Positions 1 to 5,330 of a stretch of 5,330 nt of DNA are shown here, in pieces (the first letter of the stretch is position 1; every line of letters starts with the position of its first letter). The DNA lies in NCBI GenBank assembly GCA_945874195.1, contig CAMCFW010000185.1, positions 1 to 5,330 on the forward strand. Direction: 5' to 3'. Both the position numbers and the translations under genes were made by a program. This DNA is from Chryseobacterium gleum. GTDB taxonomy: Bacteria; Bacteroidota; Bacteroidia; UBA10329. The notes beneath the pieces are model-generated. The model was not told the DNA's origin, did not search any database, and was given only the letters and a program-made list of their open reading frames with translations.

Positions 1-1364
1 GTGTATTGGGTTGGATCCTCTCTAGAATTTGAATTTGAAATGATATTGATATTACCTTTTATCCTTCTCTCACTCATATCGAAAATCTTGGCCAGCTTGT
101 GACTCCTTTCAGTCTTTGATCGACAGAATTCATCCAAGAAGTACTTCAAATAACCTAACTCATATAATAAGGCGATGCTAAATGGTACCAATTCCATGCT
201 GCTATGTTCACTCATTAATATAGCAACCTTAGATGGTGCATATCCGTGGTCTGTTAAAAAATTATTGAAGCCATGCTGGTTCAAGTTTTCAAGGATTTCC
301 TTCGATTTAGGCGTTAATGTAGGTAAGTCTTTGTTTCGACTATTAGTAAGGTTAGAATAGAACTGCTTTTCATTTTCTAACCAATCCAACCACATGACCT
401 CATAAGAATAAAGACCCATGTCGCAACGGTGAGTTATTTTTTTTAGTTTCAATTTATGTATAGCGTGTTCTAGCTCCTGCTCGATATTCTTGTACTCGCC
501 CAACTTGTTGTTCTCGGATAGAGAAAGGATGTTGGAATTCCTGATGACGGATCTTGTGATGACGTCAAGATTTGATAGTAGTTCATCGTGTATGGTCTGA
601 TCAGCGGTCTCACGATTGAAAATTCGGTTTGCCTTGCCTATTTCCACACTACCGAATGAACAATAAATTGCTTTCCATATTTCACTCATTTCTTTAACGG
701 ATTGTAAATGCTCCAAATCAGGGACTGATTCCAACCATTCATCAAACAAATATTCCTTGGTTCGCAAATTCCTCATAGCATGGTTGAACTGTCCCTTTTG
801 TAAATCCTCAAATGATTGGATTAATTGGTGGACTTTCCCATTTGATATCGCAGATTTTCTAAGAAGATAAATAACAGATTCAAGATATTGATCATATCCG
901 CTCTGCGGCATTCCGAAACTCCAGAAATTGACGTCCACGTAGTCCAAGATGTAGTCAAGCCAACTATCATTCTCTATGACAAGTTGGATCAGGTGGTAGG
1001 TCGCCAGCGACTGGACGAATACTTTCTTTGAAATCTTTTGTGAGTCGAAATGCGAATTGAGTACCGACTCAGTTTCATTTACTGAATCAGTGGTAGAATT
1101 AGAAAGTTCTCGAACCAAGTCGTCAATGACTTTTTGAAATTCTTGTAAATCGAAATCTGAAGCCAGAGCCTTCTCAAGAATTGGTAGGTTCTTAGCATCT
1201 GCAAATGCAAGCCTTCCAAGGTTATCTTTAATTGGAATTTTTATTTCCGTTGGCGGCACATGCATGAACTTGTTCTTCTCATCAAATTCAATTGCCAGAC
1301 CCTTCAGTACCAAGTTGTCTATCAGCTTTTGCATCCACTCCGGTTGATTTTTAAATCTACTCAT
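1..1364 (-). CDS. Unknown protein coupled to the integrase gene, 3' end cut by window edge
   Basis: This frame reads without a stop from an ATG at 1364-1362 to the window edge: 454 complete codons, starting MSRFKNQPEW and still open at PTQY. The start overlaps the recombinase stop by one base (TGATG), so the two are probably translationally coupled. The protein looks soluble, acidic and mostly helical. I see no signal peptide, membrane segment or catalytic motif. Residues about 110-140 and 195-235 are rich in aromatic and charged residues. The last 100 residues look like a separate compact module: SIALLYELGYLKYFLDEF (396-413), a Lys/Arg-rich linker, then IFDMSERRIKGNINII (427-442). This tail resembles, from memory, the ends of uncharacterised Bacteroidota proteins found beside integrases, and could be a small helical DNA-binding or oligomerisation module. 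A link to RteC-type regulators is possible but not shown. The true C-terminus is probably only slightly beyond the window (inference). The reading frame is certain; the function is unknown. Confidence 0.85.
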   Translation of the reverse strand, partial: MSRFKNQPEWMQKLIDNLVLKGLAIEFDEKNKFMHVPPTEIKIPIKDNLGRLAFADAKNLPILEKALASDFDLQEFQKVIDDLVRELSNSTTDSVNETESVLNSHFDSQKISKKVFVQSLATYHLIQLVIENDSWLDYILDYVDVNFWSFGMPQSGYDQYLESVIYLLRKSAISNGKVHQLIQSFEDLQKGQFNHAMRNLRTKEYLFDEWLESVPDLEHLQSVKEMSEIWKAIYCSFGSVEIGKANRIFNRETADQTIHDELLSNLDVITRSVIRNSNILSLSENNKLGEYKNIEQELEHAIHKLKLKKITHRCDMGLYSYEVMWLDWLENEKQFYSNLTNSRNKDLPTLTPKSKEILENLNQHGFNNFLTDHGYAPSKVAILMSEHSSMELVPFSIALLYELGYLKYFLDEFCRSKTERSHKLAKIFDMSERRIKGNINIISNSNSREDPTQY

Positions 1365-1366
1365 CA
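1362..1366 (-). promoter_or_regulatory. TGATG stop/start overlap (translational coupling)
   Basis: The TGA stop of the recombinase gene (1366-1364) shares its last base with the ATG of the next gene (1364-1362). No separate Shine-Dalgarno motif is clear upstream, so re-initiation by the same ribosome is the likely way the downstream gene is translated. This supports the chosen start and a shared transcript. Confidence 0.7.
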
Positions 1367-2503
1367 GAGATCCAGTTTGATTTTGTCAGCTGCTTCACGC
1401 TTTCGTTGGTCAGATATTTTGGCATAGTGCATGGTCTGGCGAGGGGTAGAGTGTCCCATGTTTCCTTGAAGAGTGTACGGGTCAGTTCCGAAATCAATTT
1501 GCAAGCAACCATACGTATGTCGAAGGTCGTGAAAGGTCATTTTCTTATGTATTCCAGCATGAGTAAGCCAAACTTCGAAGTAATGATACCGATCCCTATT
1601 GTTCAATCCATCAAAAACTTGTTCGTTGGGTTCTCCTGGTAGACCTAGAAGCTGGTATGCTTCTTCACTGATATTTACTTGATACGCCTTTTCCGACTTT
1701 TGCCTCCTCATTTGAATACGTATGCCAAACGTTTCAGAAGTTTCAACTTGGCCCCACTTAAGGTTTTTCATTTCTGCGAATGGTATCCCTGTTAATGCGG
1801 AGAACAAGGCTGCTTTTTTCATTCGCTCACTTGCTGATGGCGTTTTTGCTAAAGTTTTAAGTTCTTCAATCGTGAGCGTTTGCTTAATTACATCCTGCGA
1901 TTTAATAGCTTCAATCTTAACATTTAAGTCTTTAGACAAGCACTCATCTTTGTAAGCCTGCTTAAGGCTTGATTTAAATTTATTGAAATAGGAAACGGCA
2001 GAGTTTTGGGCAAGAGTTGTTTTGCTGCTTTTGTTGCTTTTGGTATTGAGTAAATAATCTTTGAAATCTGCGCAGAACTTTTCATTAAGGTTGGCAAACT
2101 TTAGGCTTCCGTTTGTGAATGTTTCAAGGTAGCGGTAAGCTGAAATCCAGTTGTCGTGATTGCTGGCCTTTCGTTTGTCCGCCAACTCTTTGAAATAGGC
2201 CACAAAGTTCAGTTCACCGCGTTCACGAATACGTAACTGTTCCAATTCGTAGCCAGTATAGATTTCAGGTTTGTTTAAATGGTTCTCTCGCTGCTGCCTT
2301 ATCTGTTCAGCAATCTGCAAAGTGTTCTTATTATGCTGCTTGTCTAACTCGTTTTTGGTTTTTTCATGGATGTACATGCCTAAAAACTCCCTTCTGGTCA
2401 GTTTGCCAGTTTCAGGGTGGGGGATAGCTGGGTAAAAATCCAAATACAGGCTTTGCCTATTGCCTGAAATTCTCTTTTGCCTCAATTTTACTTTGATTGC
2501 CAT
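1364..2503 (-). CDS. Tyrosine recombinase (site-specific integrase) of an integrative element
   Basis: A 379-residue integrase of the Bacteroidota phage/conjugative-transposon type, expected to catalyse strand exchange between element and chromosome. The N-terminal part (about 1-90) is Lys/Arg-rich with an arm-type DNA-binding layout: KVKLRQKRISGNRQSLYLDF, then charged helices. A SAM-like core-binding domain follows (about 96-200), then the catalytic domain (about 208-379). Visible active-site residues are K269 (in RRQKSEK), H325 and R328 (in FHDLRHTYG), H351 (in NMGHS) and nucleophile Y360 (in HYAKI). The position usually occupied by catalytic Arg I (TGLR) reads TGIP, giving Pro241. Loss of Arg I also occurs in IntDOT of CTnDOT, so this does not by itself mean inactivity. 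Length and frame are intact. The ATG at 2503 follows an A/G-rich stretch (AGAAAGAAAG) and lies 19 nt after the upstream HTH gene, so the two probably form an operon. The element borders mnmE, which suggests the 3' end of mnmE is the target. Confidence 0.95.
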   Translation of the reverse strand: MAIKVKLRQKRISGNRQSLYLDFYPAIPHPETGKLTRREFLGMYIHEKTKNELDKQHNKNTLQIAEQIRQQRENHLNKPEIYTGYELEQLRIRERGELNFVAYFKELADKRKASNHDNWISAYRYLETFTNGSLKFANLNEKFCADFKDYLLNTKSNKSSKTTLAQNSAVSYFNKFKSSLKQAYKDECLSKDLNVKIEAIKSQDVIKQTLTIEELKTLAKTPSASERMKKAALFSALTGIPFAEMKNLKWGQVETSETFGIRIQMRRQKSEKAYQVNISEEAYQLLGLPGEPNEQVFDGLNNRDRYHYFEVWLTHAGIHKKMTFHDLRHTYGCLQIDFGTDPYTLQGNMGHSTPRQTMHYAKISDQRKREAADKIKLDL

Positions 2504-2522
2504 CTGCTTTCTTTCTATTTGT

Positions 2523-3074
2523 TTAGCTCAGGAGCTTGTCTATTGCCGTTTTTGGCACGTACGCAAACCATCCCTTTTTGATTTTTGGGATGCTGTTCCG
2601 TTCAATAATGTTGTGTAATGCGCTTTCTGATATGCCATATTTGCCTTGAACTTCTGCAAGGTGGTAGCATTCTGAAATATCAAATTGCGTTCGTTCAGCG
2701 GTTGGAGGCGCGGGATTAGGTTGTTCAAATAGTTTGTCAATTTCGGACCGTTTAACCCTTGTAATGCGCTGCCCCAGATTCACTGCTTTGATGGCTCCGC
2801 TTTCTATGTAGTAGTAAACTGAACGTACAGAACAGTTAAGTAATTGAGCAACCTCTCGAACAGCTAAAAACTCTTTGGCTTTCAGATCTTCAATGGGTTG
2901 GTTCTTTTTACGCAGGGTCTCTTGATTGCTTCGGTCAACCTTAGCGGCTTTTTGTTTGGCTTTGTGCGCAGCACTGGCACATCGGTGCGAACAGTAGTTG
3001 GTGACGGTCGTTTTTGCCGTGAACTCATTACTGCAATGCTTGCAGATACGTTGTACTCTAATATTTGTACTCAT
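2523..3074 (-). CDS. Zinc-ribbon / double helix-turn-helix protein, candidate excisionase or regulator
   Basis: A 183-residue, basic, predicted DNA-binding protein. Residues 11-32 hold CKHC...CSHRC (C11, C14, C28, C32), a four-cysteine zinc-ribbon pattern, followed by a Lys/Ala-rich linker. Residues about 68-117 form a MerR/excisionase-like winged HTH: FLAVREVAQLLNCSVRSVYY, then GAIKAVNLGQRITRVKRSEI, the usual recognition helix and wing. Residues about 132-182 repeat the fold (YHLAEVQGKYGISESALHNI ... AIDKLL), so the protein has two HTH units after a Pro-rich hinge (PNPAPPTAER, 119-128). It is the first gene of the element operon and sits 19 nt upstream of the recombinase gene. Small winged-HTH proteins next to tyrosine recombinases often act as recombination directionality factors, bend attachment DNA, or autoregulate. 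That role is inferred here from fold and position. Directly upstream lies an array of 10-bp-spaced TTAAG boxes that could be its binding site. Confidence 0.85.
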   Translation of the reverse strand: MSTNIRVQRICKHCSNEFTAKTTVTNYCSHRCASAAHKAKQKAAKVDRSNQETLRKKNQPIEDLKAKEFLAVREVAQLLNCSVRSVYYYIESGAIKAVNLGQRITRVKRSEIDKLFEQPNPAPPTAERTQFDISECYHLAEVQGKYGISESALHNIIERNSIPKIKKGWFAYVPKTAIDKLLS

Positions 3075-3139
3075 TTAGCGCCTTTAAATGTTATTAAGCC
3101 TATTTAAGTGCAATTAAGCGCAAAATAAAAAGGCTTAAC
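3075..3139 (-). promoter_or_regulatory. Helically phased TTAAG box array upstream of the HTH gene
   Basis: On the plus strand TTAAA/TTAAG pentamers begin at 3084, 3094, 3104 and 3114, exactly 10 bp apart. A related TTAAC begins at 3135, about two turns further on, and a TTAG at 3075. The boxes at 3094-3101 (TTAAGCCT) and 3131-3138 (AGGCTTAA) are also exact inverted repeats. One-turn spacing puts all copies on the same face of the helix, which suits cooperative binding of a small winged-HTH protein. The array ends at the start codon of the HTH gene, so binding would also repress that gene. The binding protein is inferred. Confidence 0.55.
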
Positions 3140-3151
3140 GCCTCATTTATT

Positions 3152-3185
3152 TGTACCTCCACTCTCAAGGTACAACGAAGGTACA
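3152..3185. repeat. AAGGTACA direct repeat at 11-bp spacing plus inverted copy
   Basis: AAGGTACA occurs at 3167-3174 and again at 3178-3185 (11-bp period). The inverted copy TGTACCT lies at 3152-3158, so it forms an inverted pair with the first direct copy around an 9-nt centre. On the minus strand the copies read TGTACCTT. One of them (TACCTTCG, 3183-3176) is a partial match to the Bacteroidota -7 promoter consensus TAnnTTTG, but no well-spaced -33 element supports a firm promoter call. It could be an operator, a recombinase arm site, or part of the promoter of the HTH-integrase operon. Confidence 0.45.
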
Positions 3186-3216
3186 GATATTGACATAACA
3201 AACAGCTGGTTGAGCG

Positions 3217-3242
3217 AAACAAAAAGAGCTACAAAAGCTCTT
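3217..3242 (-). terminator. Probable rho-independent terminator of mnmE
   Basis: A 7-bp perfect stem (AAGAGCT at 3224-3230, AGCTCTT at 3236-3242) encloses a 5-nt loop. In minus-strand transcripts it is followed by TTT-G-TTT, and the stem's own end adds two more T, giving a U-rich tail. It lies 68 nt downstream of the mnmE stop, in the correct orientation to end mnmE transcription before the element operon. The stem has only three G/C pairs, so efficiency may be moderate. In the plus direction there is no T-tract. Confidence 0.6.
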
Positions 3243-3265
3243 GTTAGAGCTATATTGAATCTAAT

Positions 3266-3298
3266 TTAGTTGTTTGATGATGGTTTATTAGTTGTTTG
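3266..3298. repeat. 11-bp direct repeat TTAGTTGTTTG, 22-bp spacing (candidate integrase arm sites)
   Basis: TTAGTTGTTTG is present perfectly at 3266-3276 and 3288-3298, start to start 22 bp, or about two helical turns. An inverted near-copy lies at 3197-3207 (minus strand AGCTGTTTGTT, against AGTTGTTTGTT at 3290-3300; 10 of 11 match). Directly repeated short sites beside a crossover core are the normal layout of arm-type sites bound by the N-terminal domain of tyrosine recombinases. Position (4 bp from the core repeat) and phasing fit that role; the role itself is inferred. Confidence 0.5.
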
Positions 3299-3301
3299 TT
3301 T

Positions 3302-3324
3302 TGTGTCGGTTACTTTCCGATACA
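3302..3324 (-). other. Predicted attachment-site core at the mnmE stop codon
   Basis: The arms TGTGTCGG (3302-3309) and CCGATACA (3317-3324) are inverted repeats matching at 7 of 8 positions. They flank a 7-bp spacer (3310-3316) that contains the mnmE stop codon. Two inverted core sites around a 6-8 bp overlap is the standard crossover architecture for tyrosine recombinases. The mnmE-side arm encodes Cys-Ile-Gly of the invariant C-terminal motif, so the target would be constrained by protein function and integration would leave mnmE intact. No second copy is visible in the window, as expected if the far end lies beyond position 1. Integration here is inferred from structure and context. Confidence 0.6.
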
Positions 3325-4704
3325 GAACTTAGAGAATATATTCCCCAACAGGTCGTCCGTTGTGATCTCACCCGTTATCTCACCCAAGTGGAAAAGAGCC
3401 CTTCGGATATCGATGGCAACGAGGTCGCCCGACATATGATCCTCGAATCCTTTAAGCACTTCCAATAGCGAACTTTTCGCTTGGCTTAGGGCTTCAATGT
3501 GGCGCGTGTTGGTCACAATGGTCTGGTCTTCCTTCAAGGCCGAAAGGTTGATGAACGTGGTAAGTCTCAGTTTCAGGTCATCAATGCCGATTTTCTCTTT
3601 GGCTGAAATGGAGATCGCATTGAAATCAGCAAATTTCTCTGAGCCGGATTCCGTGGTCCTGTCTGATTTGTTGGCAACAAGAATAAGCCGTTTTTCAAGG
3701 TCATTGCTTGATGTCTTCAATTCGTTTGTCTCACTTGTGAGCCTTTCCGGTGTGTAGGTCGAAGCATCAAACAGGAACAGCACCACATCGGCCTGTTCGG
3801 CTTTTAGCATGGTGCGCTCAATGCCGAGGCTTTCAATCGTATCGGTCGTTTGGCGGATGCCAGCTGTGTCGATGAAACGGAAGCGGATGCCTTCGATCAC
3901 CAGTTCGTCTTCAACCGTGTCGCGCGTGGTGCCGGCAATGTCAGAAACAATGGCACGCTCCTCGTTCAAAAGCGTATTCAGAAGCGTTGATTTCCCTGCA
4001 TTCGGTTCTCCGATGATAGCTACTTGAACACCTTCCTTGATCACATTTCCCAACTCGAATGAACCCACCAATTGATCGATCTTGGTGGTGATGCGATTGA
4101 TGAGTGTCGTCATTTGTGTACGGTCGGCAAACTCCACATCTTCTTCAGCAAAGTCGAGCTCCAGCTCTATAAGAGATGCGAAATGCACCAATTCTTCGCG
4201 TAGCACTCTCAGTTCGTTTCCGAAACCGCCCCGCATCTGGTGCATCGCCACCTTGTGTGCTGCTTCGGATGAGGACGCGATCAGGTCAGCAACCGCTTCG
4301 GCTTGCGAAAGGTCCATTTTTCGGTTCAGGAAGGCGCGCATCGAATATTCGCCCGGTCTGGCCATTCGGCAACCATTCCTGCTCAACAGATTCAGGATTC
4401 GCTTCTGAATGAATGTGGAACCGTGACATGAGATCTCCACCGAATCTTCGCCAGTGAACGACTTCGGATTTCGGAAAACGCTAAGGAGCACTTCGTCCAC
4501 CAGTTCGTTGCCATCTACTATGTCACCGAAGATGATGGTGTGTGAATCAGCCTTCGCAACCGTCTTTTTTCCCATCGACCGGAACACCTTATCGGCAATG
4601 GCGAATGCGTCCTTTCCACTCATACGGATCACCGCAATGGCCCCTGCACCCGAAGGTGTGGCCAGTGCCATGATGGTGTCGTCCATACTGTTTAGAGTGG
4701 CCAT
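3310..4704 (-). CDS. mnmE: tRNA uridine-5-carboxymethylaminomethyl(34) synthesis GTPase MnmE
   Basis: MnmE (also TrmE or ThdF) works with MnmG to install cmnm5 at wobble U34 of certain tRNAs, using a formyl-tetrahydrofolate-derived carbon and potassium-dependent GTP hydrolysis in the cytoplasm. All parts are present in 464 residues (E. coli about 454). The N-terminal folate-binding domain runs to about 120 (ATPSGAGAIAVIR, 16-27; EISCHGS, 90-96; RPGEYSMRAFLN, 116-127). A central helical domain follows, with an inserted G domain: G1 GEPNAGKS (232-239), G2 GTTRD (258-262), G3 DTAG (279-282), G4 NKSD (345-348) and G5-like SAK (367-369). The end is FSKFCIGK with catalytic-motif Cys461. The start at 4704 is the longest choice. 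Met7 (4686) aligns better with the family N-terminus (MDDTIMALAT) and neither has a strong Shine-Dalgarno, so the true start is open. The gene is undamaged although a mobile element abuts its stop codon. Confidence 0.98.
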   Translation of the reverse strand: MATLNSMDDTIMALATPSGAGAIAVIRMSGKDAFAIADKVFRSMGKKTVAKADSHTIIFGDIVDGNELVDEVLLSVFRNPKSFTGEDSVEISCHGSTFIQKRILNLLSRNGCRMARPGEYSMRAFLNRKMDLSQAEAVADLIASSSEAAHKVAMHQMRGGFGNELRVLREELVHFASLIELELDFAEEDVEFADRTQMTTLINRITTKIDQLVGSFELGNVIKEGVQVAIIGEPNAGKSTLLNTLLNEERAIVSDIAGTTRDTVEDELVIEGIRFRFIDTAGIRQTTDTIESLGIERTMLKAEQADVVLFLFDASTYTPERLTSETNELKTSSNDLEKRLILVANKSDRTTESGSEKFADFNAISISAKEKIGIDDLKLRLTTFINLSALKEDQTIVTNTRHIEALSQAKSSLLEVLKGFEDHMSGDLVAIDIRRALFHLGEITGEITTDDLLGNIFSKFCIGK

Positions 4705-4732
4705 TTGAACTCAGATCGACTGTGAATAAGTC

Positions 4733-4795
4733 GAGCTGTCAAAAGTAGCCGTTAATGTTTGGTATCCGTTCGTAATGACCTACTTTTGACGGCTC
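4733..4795. promoter_or_regulatory. 16-bp inverted repeat between mnmE and sucD
   Basis: Arms at 4733-4748 (GAGCTGTCAAAAGTAG) and 4780-4795 are inverted repeats with 15 of 16 positions matching; the one mismatch is a T opposite G, which still pairs as G-U in RNA. The 31-bp centre is unremarkable. Each arm places the same CTACTTTTGAC sequence, reading towards the gene, 37 nt upstream of the sucD start and 44 nt upstream of the mnmE start. It could be a symmetric operator or promoter pair for both divergent genes, or a long hairpin in a leader. I find no convincing TAnnTTTG box at the right distance from either arm. Confidence 0.6.
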
Positions 4796-4816
4796 TAAAA
4801 CAGAAGAAAAAACACC

Positions 4817-5330
4817 ATGAGTGTACTCGTAGATAAGAATTCAAAGGTAATTGTACAGGGTTTTACGGGCACGGAAGGCTCGTTCCATGCTTCGCAGATG
4901 ATCGAATACGGAACTAATGTGGTCGGTGGCGTTACGCCCGGAAAAGGAGGTTCAACCCACTTGGACCGACCTGTGTTCAACACGGTTGCCGATGCAGTGA
5001 AAGCCACGGGCGCCAATGTTTCCATCATTTTTGTGCCGCCTGCATTTGCAGCCGATGCCATTATGGAAGCCGCTGAAGCTGGTATTGCTCTGGTGGTTGC
5101 CATCACGGAAGGAACACCCGTTGCCGACATGGCCAAGGCTGCGGCCTATCTGAAAGGCACAAAGACCCGATTGATAGGCCCTAACTGCCCAGGCATCATT
5201 ACGCCAGAAGGTGCGAAGGTGGGAATCATGCCTGGTTTCGTATTCAAGAAGGGACGCATCGGCATTGTTTCCAAATCGGGAACGTTGACCTACGAAGCAG
5301 CGGATCAGGTGGTGAAGGCCGGATTGGGCA
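4817..5330 (+). CDS. sucD: Succinyl-CoA synthetase (ADP/GDP-forming) alpha subunit, 3' part outside window
   Basis: SucD pairs with SucC in the TCA-cycle enzyme that converts succinyl-CoA to succinate with formation of ATP or GTP. It binds CoA and carries the phosphorylated histidine. The 171 visible codons, of about 290 expected, cover the CoA-binding Rossmann domain and the start of the ligase domain. Motifs seen: GFTGTEGSFH (15-24), GVTPGKGG (38-45), FVPPAFAADAI (72-82), AITEGTP (95-101), GPNCPG (121-126) and SKSGTLTYE (152-160). The active-site histidine lies past the window edge. The ATG at 4817 gives the usual family N-terminus (MSVLVDKNSKVIVQGFTG) and follows an A-rich leader with a weak AGAAGA purine stretch. 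It is divergent from mnmE with 112 nt between; sucC is not in the window. Confidence 0.97.
   Translation, partial: MSVLVDKNSKVIVQGFTGTEGSFHASQMIEYGTNVVGGVTPGKGGSTHLDRPVFNTVADAVKATGANVSIIFVPPAFAADAIMEAAEAGIALVVAITEGTPVADMAKAAAYLKGTKTRLIGPNCPGIITPEGAKVGIMPGFVFKKGRIGIVSKSGTLTYEAADQVVKAGLG

Larger units (their letters stand above)
1..3313 (-). mobile_element. Integrative element, mnmE-proximal end (other end outside window)
   Basis: The three minus-strand genes between the window edge and the mnmE stop codon form a typical integration module: HTH regulator, tyrosine recombinase and a coupled unknown gene. The region is visibly more AT-rich than mnmE and sucD. The boundary is placed at the centre of the inverted repeat that straddles the mnmE stop. 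mnmE 3' ends are known landing sites for genomic islands, the Salmonella SGI1/trmE case being the classic example. The far attachment site is not visible, so total length, cargo and mobility (conjugative, mobilisable or phage-like) are unknown. No conjugation or phage structural gene is seen in this window. Confidence 0.75.

Noticed and set aside
1..18. GTGTATTGGG at the window start, similar to the mnmE 3' end and to trmE attachment sequences
   Set aside because: It is on the opposite strand to the mnmE-encoded site, so it would not be the direct repeat left by integration, and it lies inside an open coding frame. The match is short and probably chance.
175..360. Short plus-strand open frame of 61 codons
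   Set aside because: It is antisense to a continuous 454-codon minus-strand frame and has no recognisable domain.
2540..2740. Second minus-strand frame of 66 codons inside the HTH gene
   Set aside because: It overlaps the HTH gene in another frame and shows no domain; the HTH frame has clear zinc and HTH motifs.
3075..3309. CRISPR-like array, because several short repeats occur here
   Set aside because: The repeats are 5-11 bp, of three unrelated families, and spaced by helical turns, not separated by spacers of 25-40 bp; no cas gene is present.
3497..4708. Several plus-strand open frames antisense to mnmE
   Set aside because: They are Ser/Arg-rich shadows of mnmE codons with no family motifs; mnmE itself is complete with all G-domain motifs.
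4716..4734. TCGAC / GTCGA inverted repeat upstream of mnmE
   Set aside because: Arms of only 5 bp with a 9-nt loop are expected by chance; no further support.
4795..5136. Minus-strand open frame of 113 codons
   Set aside because: It is the antisense shadow of the well-conserved sucD sequence; the Ala/Ser/Thr-rich translation has no family features.

Overview
The window looks like Bacteroidota chromosome, possibly Flavobacteriales or a relative, interrupted by one end of an integrative element. The evidence is the protein types (a Bacteroidota-style tyrosine recombinase and a zinc-ribbon/HTH protein), weak or absent Shine-Dalgarno sequences, and an AT-rich left part against a visibly more GC-rich right part. 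The genus cannot be read from the sequence.

Right part (3310-5330), core genome: mnmE, the tRNA-modification GTPase, is intact on the minus strand. It is divergent from sucD, the succinyl-CoA synthetase alpha subunit, which is on the plus strand and cut by the window edge. The 112-nt gap between them holds a 16-bp inverted repeat that matches at 15 of 16 positions and lies upstream of both genes.

Junction (3075-3324): the mnmE stop codon sits in the middle of an imperfect inverted repeat with 8-bp arms (7/8 match) and a 7-bp spacer. This is the architecture expected of a tyrosine-recombinase crossover site. The gap towards the element holds a likely mnmE terminator, an 11-bp direct repeat at 22-bp spacing with an inverted near-copy, an 8-bp repeat at 11-bp spacing with an inverted copy, and a run of TTAAG boxes at exactly 10-bp spacing. 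I read this as an attachment-site complex plus the control region of the element's first gene.

Left part (1-3074), element genes, all on the minus strand and running away from mnmE: a zinc-ribbon/double-HTH protein (candidate excisionase or regulator), a tyrosine recombinase whose usual first catalytic arginine is replaced by proline, and a large protein of unknown function joined to the recombinase gene by a TGATG stop/start overlap. That last frame stays open for all 454 visible codons and leaves the window at position 1. The other end of the element and any further cargo are outside the window. The likely logic is that the recombinase integrates the element at the conserved 3' end of mnmE without damaging the gene, and the HTH protein controls excision and/or its own operon.
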